Assembly (NCBI GenBank): GCA_003243455.1
Contig: QFQS01000001.1
Coordinates: 682,001 to 746,000, forward strand
Direction: 5' to 3'
Length of the DNA: 64,000 nt
From: Cereibacter sphaeroides
GTDB taxonomy: Bacteria; Pseudomonadota; Alphaproteobacteria; Rhodobacterales; Rhodobacteraceae
Shown here: piece after piece, positions 58,586-64,000 of the stretch
Position numbering within the stretch: the first letter of the stretch is position 1
How the letters are laid out: each line of letters opens with the position of its first letter
Notes under the pieces: generated by a model
Databases searched by the model: none
What the model was told of the DNA's origin: nothing
Seen by the model: only the letters and a program-made list of their open reading frames with translations
Made by a program: the position numbers and the translations under genes

Positions 58586-59926
58586 ATGAACGAACACTAT
58601 TCGGACCGCCGCAAGATCGACCCCAGCCGGGGGTCAAAGCTGGCCGACGGCACGCCCAACGACAATGACCGGGTCGAAATCGGGCCGACGCAGCTTGCCT
58701 TCGGCGAATGGGCGGCGGCAGGGCTGGTGGTGCCGAACCTTGAGAAGATGCGCGAATACCGCTGGCGCAAGCTGACCGAGGGGCTGGTCAAGCGCGACTA
58801 TGGCGGGCTGTTGCTGTTCGATCCGCTGAACATCCGCTACGCGACCGACACGACGAACATGCAGCTTTGGAACACGCATAACCCGTTCCGCGCGGTGCTG
58901 CTGTGCGCCGATGGCCATATGGTCATCTGGGAGTACAAGAACTCGCCCTTCCTCGTGACTTTCAATCCGCTGATCAAGGAGCTGCGGTCGGGCGCCACGT
59001 TCTTTTACAACTCCACCGGCGATAAGGGCGAGGACGCGGCCCGCGGCTTTGCCGAGCAGGTCGACGAGGTGATGCGCGAACATGCCGGCACCAACCGCCG
59101 GCTGGCCGTGGACAAGATCATGATCCCCGGCCTGCGCGCGCTGGAACGTGCCGGCTTCGAGGTGATGGAGGGCGAGGAAGTCACCGAGCGGGTCCGCGCG
59201 GTGAAGGGGCCGGACGAGATTCTGGCGATGCGCTGCGCCCATCACGCCTGCGAATCCGCGATGGCCGAGATGGAGGCCTTCACCCGCACCAACGTGCCCA
59301 AGGGCGGCGTCAGCGAGGATGACATCTGGGCAGAACTGCACAAGGGCAACATCCGCCGCGGCGGGGAATGGATCGAGACGCGCCTTCTGGCCTCCGGCCC
59401 CCGAACCAACCCCTGGTTTCAGGAATGCGGGCCAAGGATCGTGCAGAACAATGAGATCGTGGCCTTCGATACCGACCTGATCGGGGCTTACGGCATGTGC
59501 ATCGACATCAGCCGCACCTGGTGGATCGGCGATGGCCGCCCGACCAATGCGATGGTTTCAGCAATGCATCATGCGCTGGACCATATCCGCGAAAACATGG
59601 CGATGCTGAAACCAGGCGTCAGGATCCCAGAACTGGTCCACGGCGGGCATCAGCTGGACGCGCAATACTGGGCGCAGAAATACAGCTGCAAGATGCACGG
59701 CGTCGGCCTGTGCGACGAGTGGCCCTATGTCCACTACCCCGACGGCTATATCGAAGGCGCCTTCGATCACGAACTGGAGGCGGGCAACGTGCTGTGCGTC
59801 GAGGCCCTGGTCAGCCCCGAGGGCAGCGATTTCTCGATAAAGCTGGAACAGCAGGTTCTCATCACCGAAACCGGGCACGAGAACCTGACGACGTATCCCT
59901 TTGATGAGCGGCTGATGGGGAGATAA
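58586..59926 (+). CDS. dddP: DMSP lyase DddP
   Basis: 446 residues of the M24 metallopeptidase fold, cleaving dimethylsulfoniopropionate to dimethyl sulfide and acrylate. The metal-ligand and catalytic residues known from the Ruegeria lacuscaerulensis enzyme appear at the same numbers: D295 and D297 (AFDTDLIG), D307 (CIDISR), H371 (KMHGVGLCDEWP), E406 (CVEALVS), E421 (KLEQQV), with Y366 and D377 as further active-site residues. The N-terminus IDPSRG and SSPFL-like WEYKNSPFLVTFNPL also match. aggagc precedes the ATG at 58586. It is divergent from the heme N-demethylase gene. Confidence 0.95.
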   Translation: MNEHYSDRRKIDPSRGSKLADGTPNDNDRVEIGPTQLAFGEWAAAGLVVPNLEKMREYRWRKLTEGLVKRDYGGLLLFDPLNIRYATDTTNMQLWNTHNPFRAVLLCADGHMVIWEYKNSPFLVTFNPLIKELRSGATFFYNSTGDKGEDAARGFAEQVDEVMREHAGTNRRLAVDKIMIPGLRALERAGFEVMEGEEVTERVRAVKGPDEILAMRCAHHACESAMAEMEAFTRTNVPKGGVSEDDIWAELHKGNIRRGGEWIETRLLASGPRTNPWFQECGPRIVQNNEIVAFDTDLIGAYGMCIDISRTWWIGDGRPTNAMVSAMHHALDHIRENMAMLKPGVRIPELVHGGHQLDAQYWAQKYSCKMHGVGLCDEWPYVHYPDGYIEGAFDHELEAGNVLCVEALVSPEGSDFSIKLEQQVLITETGHENLTTYPFDERLMGR

Positions 59927-60034
59927 CAAACCGCAGCACGGGGTCTGTTCGGACAACGATTTATCGAGGTCACGCCAAGATTCCGCCCGATTTTCCACGC
60001 ATCCATCGCCTGTAAAAAGAGCGTGGGGTGCGCG

Positions 60035-61093
60035 ATGCCGCAGCTGTTCGTCGTTCTGGCCTTTACCGCCAATGGCATTGCGTTTGGTCTGATGGCCTTT
60101 GGTTCGCTGCCCGCCACGATCATGCACATTCAATATGGCACACCGCAGAATGCGGCGATTCTGCTTGCCATCGCCATCGTCTGCTTTGTCGTGATGCTTG
60201 CCTCGCTGCTGCCAACCGCCCGGCAAAATCTGACCCAAGCGATAAGCGCTGGCTGGTCGCGCCTAGTAGCCAAGCTTTTTGCCCTTGGGCTAATCTGTGT
60301 CGTCGCAATCGCAGCCATACTTGCGATACAGATCGATGACGGCCCAATCCTTGGCATTGCCAAGCGCGATATCGTTTGGCCGCTGACTGGCGCCTACATC
60401 ATGCTGATTTATGCGGTGTTCATCTTTCCCGGGCTGATCTTCTGGATTCAACCCGATCCACGGTTGCGACAGCGCGCTATGACCGCAGCCGCTCCAATCC
60501 GGCCCGCATTTATCGAACCGCCGCCGCGTGGTCTGGCCGTGCGGGCGGCAGATGTGCTCTTTGGCGTCATCGCGCTCGCCACGGTGCTGGGCTGGGGTCT
60601 GGCATTGAAAGGCACGACCTTTCTTCCATCCCCGGAACATGCCGCCTTTGTCGCTGCACATCGGACCGAGATCATCGGCGCCACCGCGCTGATCTTTGCC
60701 TGTTGGGGGATGGTGATGCGCCTTCGCCTTGCGACTAAAGGGCCGTTCCGCAACCGGACCGTTCACCGCGCTACAACGGTTGCTATTTTCGCCTGCGGGG
60801 GCTTCCTTGGTCCCCTTGCCGTAGAGATGGGGCTGCCCAGCTTTCATGCGATGCTATCCGGAGCACCCCCGGCAACGCTGGAAGTCAGCGTGCTTGAACG
60901 CGGCAAGGCCCGGGAATCCAAGAGATGCGGTAACACGGCCGTTGTATCTTGGCCCGACGCCGCCGGCTACAGCCAGATCCTCTGCGGTGTTCCCGCAAAG
61001 ATTTGGGAGGGGTTGCAGCCCGGCGACCGCTTGATCGTTTCCGGACCCCGGACCCGTTTCGGGCAGCGGACCGATACGATCGTCCGGCCCTGA
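60035..61093 (+). CDS. multi-pass membrane protein of unknown function
   Basis: About 352 residues from ATG 60035 (GTG 60023 possible). Seven or so hydrophobic segments (QLFVVLAFTANGIAFGLMAF, ILLAIAIVCFVVMLASLLPT, VAKLFALGLICVVAIAAILA, VWPLTGAYIMLIYAVFIFPG, LFGVIALATVLGWGLALKG and others). A C-terminal soluble domain of ~90 residues (LEVSVLERGKARESKRCGNT, QILCGVPAKIWEGLQPGDRL) has two cysteines and may be periplasmic. I do not recognise the family. Confidence 0.7.
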   Translation: MPQLFVVLAFTANGIAFGLMAFGSLPATIMHIQYGTPQNAAILLAIAIVCFVVMLASLLPTARQNLTQAISAGWSRLVAKLFALGLICVVAIAAILAIQIDDGPILGIAKRDIVWPLTGAYIMLIYAVFIFPGLIFWIQPDPRLRQRAMTAAAPIRPAFIEPPPRGLAVRAADVLFGVIALATVLGWGLALKGTTFLPSPEHAAFVAAHRTEIIGATALIFACWGMVMRLRLATKGPFRNRTVHRATTVAIFACGGFLGPLAVEMGLPSFHAMLSGAPPATLEVSVLERGKARESKRCGNTAVVSWPDAAGYSQILCGVPAKIWEGLQPGDRLIVSGPRTRFGQRTDTIVRP

Positions 61094-61146
61094 ACGGGGC
61101 CCGGAAAGCGGGGCTGTTTTCTGTTCACATCACCCGGCTGAGCGGG

Positions 61147-61785
61147 TCAGTCGGCCACAAAGCCCGCCGCCTTGTGGCTGCCGTCGCAGTAGGGTTTGTT
61201 CTTCGAATGCCCGCAGCGGCAGAGCCATGTCTGGGTCACGCGGTTGAGCGTGTGGCCGGTGCCTGACACGATCTCAAGGTTGCCGGACAGCTTTAGCGGT
61301 CCGTTCGGCTGCGGCTCAACTGCGACCGTCCCGTCGCGGGCGGCCAGGGGTTCGGAGGGTTTTGGTTCGGCCTCGCCCGAGGCGGTGAAGCCCGCCTCGG
61401 CGTGGCTGCCATCGCAGAACGGCTTGTTCCTGGACGCGCCGCAGCGGCAGAGGGTTGCGCGCACGCTGTCACCGGGCGCGCCGGAGATGATCATCTCGGC
61501 CTCCAGCGCCAGCGGCCCGTTTTCGCGCAGGCGGATGGTGTTGACGATGGGCGCAACCTCTGACCCCGGTCGGCCATCCTTGCGTGCGACGCGGATCGCG
61601 CCCGAGGGACAGGACAGACCGATATGCACGCCGGTTGCAGCGGATGCGGTGTCGGGGAAGATCCAGTCCCCCTTCACGTTCGGCACGAAAACCTCGGGAT
61701 GACCCAGGACGCAGTTGCGTGAATGGACGCAGCGCTTGCCGTCGAAGGTGACAGTCACCTCGCGGCCCTCGACAATCTCGACCAT
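61147..61785 (-). CDS. ferredoxin-like plus twin CDGSH iron-sulfur protein
   Basis: 212 residues in three modules. Residues 1-70 form a divergent monocluster ferredoxin (Fer4_19 type) with CVHSRNCVLGHPEVF and GLSCPSGAIRV. Two CDGSH zinc-finger-type modules follow, CRCGASRNKPFCDGSH near residue 113 and CRCGHSKNKPYCDGSH near residue 190; each would hold a 2Fe-2S cluster with three Cys and one His ligand. It probably acts in electron or cluster transfer. Partner unknown. Confidence 0.9.
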   Translation of the reverse strand: MVEIVEGREVTVTFDGKRCVHSRNCVLGHPEVFVPNVKGDWIFPDTASAATGVHIGLSCPSGAIRVARKDGRPGSEVAPIVNTIRLRENGPLALEAEMIISGAPGDSVRATLCRCGASRNKPFCDGSHAEAGFTASGEAEPKPSEPLAARDGTVAVEPQPNGPLKLSGNLEIVSGTGHTLNRVTQTWLCRCGHSKNKPYCDGSHKAAGFVAD

Positions 61786-61795
61786 CGCTACCCTC

Positions 61796-62134
61796 TTATT
61801 GCAGATCGATATATCGCCCTACGGTGACACTTCCGCCTTCGCCGGTAAAGCGGATGTCGAGGCCGCGTGCCTCTCGCTCGACACTGTAGCAGGTCCAGCC
61901 GAAATCCGGCGGCCAGGCGGCGCAGTATTGGGTGGCGGTGACGCGCCAGCGCCCTGTGGTGCCATCGCGGCGCAGGATGCCGTCGGCTGCGAAATCCTGG
62001 ATCACGCCGTCAGGGAAGCCGAGCGTGCGGAAAGCCAGGGCATTGGCGATCTGTTGCCCCGCCAGCGCCTGCCATTCTTCGGCCATGGCCTGCAGGGGCA
62101 AGGCCGTCAGAAGCAGGATCATTGCTCCGCGCAT
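61796..62134 (-). CDS. small exported protein of unknown function
   Basis: 112 residues from ATG 62134 (a GTG at 62143 is also in frame). It begins with a signal peptide, RGAMILLLTALPLQAMA, with likely cleavage at AMA/EEW. The mature part is small and beta-rich (DGILRRDGTTGRWRVTATQY, CAAWPPDFGWTCYSVEREAR) with two cysteines that could form a disulfide. It follows in the same direction upstream of the CDGSH gene, 11 bases away, so the two may be cotranscribed. Function unknown. Confidence 0.78.
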   Translation of the reverse strand: MRGAMILLLTALPLQAMAEEWQALAGQQIANALAFRTLGFPDGVIQDFAADGILRRDGTTGRWRVTATQYCAAWPPDFGWTCYSVEREARGLDIRFTGEGGSVTVGRYIDLQ

Positions 62135-62200
62135 GCTTGCCACCCTTCGTTGCAGGGACTATGCCACCCCCGCCCGCACCCGCCAACCGAAAGGCCGCCG

Positions 62201-63502
62201 ATGATCCCGCGTTATTCCCGCCCCGACATGATCGCCATCTGGTCGCCCGAGACCAAGTTCCGCATCTGGTTCGAGATCGAGGCCCATGCCTGCGACGCGC
62301 AGGCCGCGTTGGGCGTGATCCCGAAAGAGAATGCCGAGGCGGTGTGGCGCGCAAAGGACGTGGAATTCGACGTGGCCCGGATCGACGAGATCGAGGCGGT
62401 GACCAAGCATGATGTCATCGCTTTCCTGACCCACCTGTCCGAGCATATCGGCGCGGACGAGGCGCGGTTCGTCCATCAGGGCATGACCAGCTCTGACGTG
62501 CTGGACACGACGCTGAACGTGCAGCTTGCGCGGGCAAGCGATCTGCTGCTGGCGGGGATGGACCGGGTTCTGGCCGCGCTGAAGGTGCGCGCGTTCGAGC
62601 ATAAGGATACGGTACGGATCGGGCGCAGCCACGGCATTCATGCCGAGCCTACGACCATGGGCCTGACGTTTGCCCGGTTCTACGCCGAAATGGCGCGGGG
62701 GCGTGCGCGGCTGGTGAACGCACGGGCCGAGATCGCGACGGGGGCGATTTCGGGCGCGGTCGGCACATTCGCCAACATCGACCCGGCGGTTGAGGAGCAT
62801 GTCTGCAAGATGATGGGCCTGACGCCGGAGCCGATCAGCACGCAGGTGATCCCGCGCGATCGCCATGCGATGTTCTTCGCGACGTTGGGCGTGATCGCGT
62901 CCAGCATCGAGAACATCGCGATCGAGATCCGGCACATGCAGCGCACCGAGGTGCTGGAGGCGGAAGAGTTCTTCAGCCCCGGCCAGAAGGGGTCGAGCGC
63001 GATGCCGCACAAGCGCAACCCGGTGCTGACCGAAAACCTGACCGGGCTGGCCCGCCTGATCCGCATGTCCGTCATCCCGGCGCTGGAGAACGTAGCGCTG
63101 TGGCATGAGCGGGATATCAGCCATTCCTCGGTCGAGCGCGCCATCGGACCGGATACGACGATCACGCTGGACTTCGCGCTGCACCGACTGGCGGGGGTGA
63201 TCGAGAACCTGGTGATCTATCCGGCCAACATGCTGGCCAACATGAACAAGTTCCGCGGTCTGGTCATGTCACAGCGCGTGCTGCTGGCGTTGACCCAGGC
63301 AGGCGTCAGCCGCGAGGACGCCTATCGGCTGGTTCAACGGAACGCCATGAAGGTCTGGGAGCAGGGCGCGGACTTCAAGACCGAGCTTCTGGCCGACCCC
63401 GAAGTGACGGCGGCGCTGAAACCAGCGGAGATCGAGGAAAAGTTCGACCTTGGCTATCACACCAAGCATGTCGACACGATCTTTGCACGGGTGTTTGGCT
63501 AG
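62201..63502 (+). CDS. purB: adenylosuccinate lyase
   Basis: 433 residues of the fumarase/aspartase superfamily, acting in two steps of purine synthesis. Motifs: MIPRYSRPDMIAIWSPETKF, HDVIAFLTHLSEHIG, FVHQGMTSSDVLDTTLNVQL, RIGRSHGIHAEPTTMGL, and the signature GQKGSSAMPHKRNPVLTENL with the catalytic Ser. The ATG at 62201 gives the family N-terminus; the longer open frame upstream is antisense to neighbours. It is followed 13 bases later by the dispersed element. Confidence 0.97.
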   Translation: MIPRYSRPDMIAIWSPETKFRIWFEIEAHACDAQAALGVIPKENAEAVWRAKDVEFDVARIDEIEAVTKHDVIAFLTHLSEHIGADEARFVHQGMTSSDVLDTTLNVQLARASDLLLAGMDRVLAALKVRAFEHKDTVRIGRSHGIHAEPTTMGLTFARFYAEMARGRARLVNARAEIATGAISGAVGTFANIDPAVEEHVCKMMGLTPEPISTQVIPRDRHAMFFATLGVIASSIENIAIEIRHMQRTEVLEAEEFFSPGQKGSSAMPHKRNPVLTENLTGLARLIRMSVIPALENVALWHERDISHSSVERAIGPDTTITLDFALHRLAGVIENLVIYPANMLANMNKFRGLVMSQRVLLALTQAGVSREDAYRLVQRNAMKVWEQGADFKTELLADPEVTAALKPAEIEEKFDLGYHTKHVDTIFARVFG

Positions 63503-63515
63503 GAATACATCTGTT

Positions 63516-63729
63516 TGGGCCGGATCAGAAACGCGATCCGCGTTCCCCTGCCCGCAGTGCAACGCCAGTTCCAGGACCGCTCGTGCGGAGGAACCACAGA
63601 GGCCAGTGCCTGCCCCGGCGGGTGCGAAGCGCCCGCCATGGGCGGGGCGGGCGCTGGCCGTGGCCTTTGCGGCCACGACCGGTGCAACTCGATATGCGCT
63701 ACATGGCGAAGGCGGTGGCCTTCGCCAGA
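63516..63729 (+). repeat. dispersed structured intergenic element, copy 2
   Basis: About 210 bases starting 13 bases after purB and ending 14 bases before the convergent acyltransferase gene. It matches copy 1 (34913-35127, minus strand) along its length, in the same sense relative to the gene before it. Hairpins include GCGCCCGCC/GGCGGGCGC, GTGGCC/GGCCAC (loop tttgc) and GGCGAAGGC/GCCTTCGCC. It fills the gap between the two genes. No open reading frame stands out. Confidence 0.75.
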
Positions 63730-63743
63730 CGAACGTGTCGGGT

Positions 63744-64000
63744 CTACGACGCCGCCCCGACCTTCCAGCGGCGGTGAATCCACAGCCACTGGTCGGGGTA
63801 TTTGCGCACCAGTGCCTCCAGGCTGTCGTTCAGCGCCTGGGTCATCACCTCGGGCGTGTCGCGCGGTATCGGAGCCTCGACGATTATGCGGAAGTCCAGA
63901 CCGTTCTCCAGCCGGATCGCATAGATCGGAAAGACCAGCGCGTCATAGCGAATGGCCATGTCCGCCGCCGACAGCGCGGTCATCGCGTCATGGCCAAAGA
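63744..64000 (-). CDS. LpxL/HtrB-type lysophospholipid acyltransferase, C-terminal part
   Basis: The last ~85 codons of a gene whose start lies beyond the window. It ends with DALVFPIYAIRLENGLDFRI and ALVRKYPDQWLWIHRRWKV, the characteristic C-terminal motif of lipid A biosynthesis acyltransferases (PEQYLWxHRRWK). It would transfer an acyl chain to lipid A precursor in the inner membrane. The specific acyl step cannot be given. Confidence 0.88.
   Translation of the reverse strand, partial: FGHDAMTALSAADMAIRYDALVFPIYAIRLENGLDFRIIVEAPIPRDTPEVMTQALNDSLEALVRKYPDQWLWIHRRWKVGAAS

Noticed and set aside
1..64000. CRISPR arrays, IS elements, rRNA genes or further tRNAs
   Set aside because: No regularly spaced direct repeats, transposase motifs or rRNA sequence were seen. 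Only one cloverleaf (tRNA-Leu) was found.

Overview
The window is a GC-rich chromosomal segment of an alphaproteobacterium, almost certainly a member of the Rhodobacterales (Rhodobacteraceae/Roseobacter group). The evidence is a complete RcGTA-type gene transfer agent cluster next to cysE, the eno/pgk/fba/ftsB/pdhABC block, an E1-beta subunit with a fused lipoyl domain, a VPLPA-CTERM surface protein, Hint-domain proteins and a DMSP lyase DddP. DddP points to a marine or DMSP-exposed lifestyle. There is no CRISPR array, integrase, transposase or rRNA, and one tRNA (Leu, anticodon TAG).

Layout. 1-11.7 kb: the end of a Fur-family regulator, an EamA transporter, enolase, a cupin, RarD, AnmK divergent from TyrS, an exosortase-type beta-helix surface protein, two cyclophilins, then pgk, class I aldolase and ftsB on the plus strand. 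11.7-17 kb: a GT-C membrane glycosyltransferase (minus) and the pdhA-pdhB-pdhC operon. 17-32.3 kb: cysE, a small probably frameshifted gene, and all the GTA structural genes (gp15 back to gp1) on the minus strand. A sigma70-like promoter and a terminator-like leader hairpin lie in front of gp1. 32.3-40.7 kb: mltG, fabF, acpP, fabG and fabD on the minus strand, broken up by an agmatinase-like gene, a NIPSNAP gene, an ArsR regulator and a DUF2726 gene. This stretch also holds several strongly structured intergenic repeats. 40.8-46.1 kb: a cytochrome b561-YceI fusion, a SulP-STAS-cNMP transporter, a stand-alone YceI and a lysophospholipase-like hydrolase. 46.4-50.2 kb: rpsF-rpsR-rplI, a nucleotidyltransferase-fold gene behind a tandem inverted-repeat array, and trigger factor. 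50.5-56.4 kb: two Hint-domain genes around a small exported-protein gene and tRNA-Leu, NAD(P)HX repair enzyme, and glnB-glnA. 56.7-64 kb: an unrecognised protein, a heme N-demethylase family protein, DddP, a membrane protein, a ferredoxin-like plus twin CDGSH protein, a small periplasmic protein, purB, and the end of an LpxL-type acyltransferase.

How the genes work together. Central carbon flow runs from aldolase, Pgk and Eno to pyruvate dehydrogenase. FabD/FabG/AcpP/FabF make fatty acids. GlnB-GlnA assimilate ammonia. The GTA cluster encodes a complete small tailed particle: terminase, portal, protease, capsid, connectors, tail tube, tape measure, Dit, hub, peptidase and host-range protein.

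Most unusual non-coding signals: (1) a roughly 210-nt element present twice, after the agmatinase-like gene and after purB. It has the same sense as the upstream gene, conserved sequence blocks and compensatory changes in one stem. (2) The GTA promoter followed by an intrinsic-terminator-like hairpin before gp1. (3) A 37-bp tandem repeat containing a perfect 11-bp inverted repeat next to the start codon of the nucleotidyltransferase-fold gene. (4) A hairpin in the rpsF leader resembling the S6:S18-binding motif. (5) A palindromic element inserted in frame in the NAD(P)HX repair gene. All calls come from reading the sequence; no database search was run.
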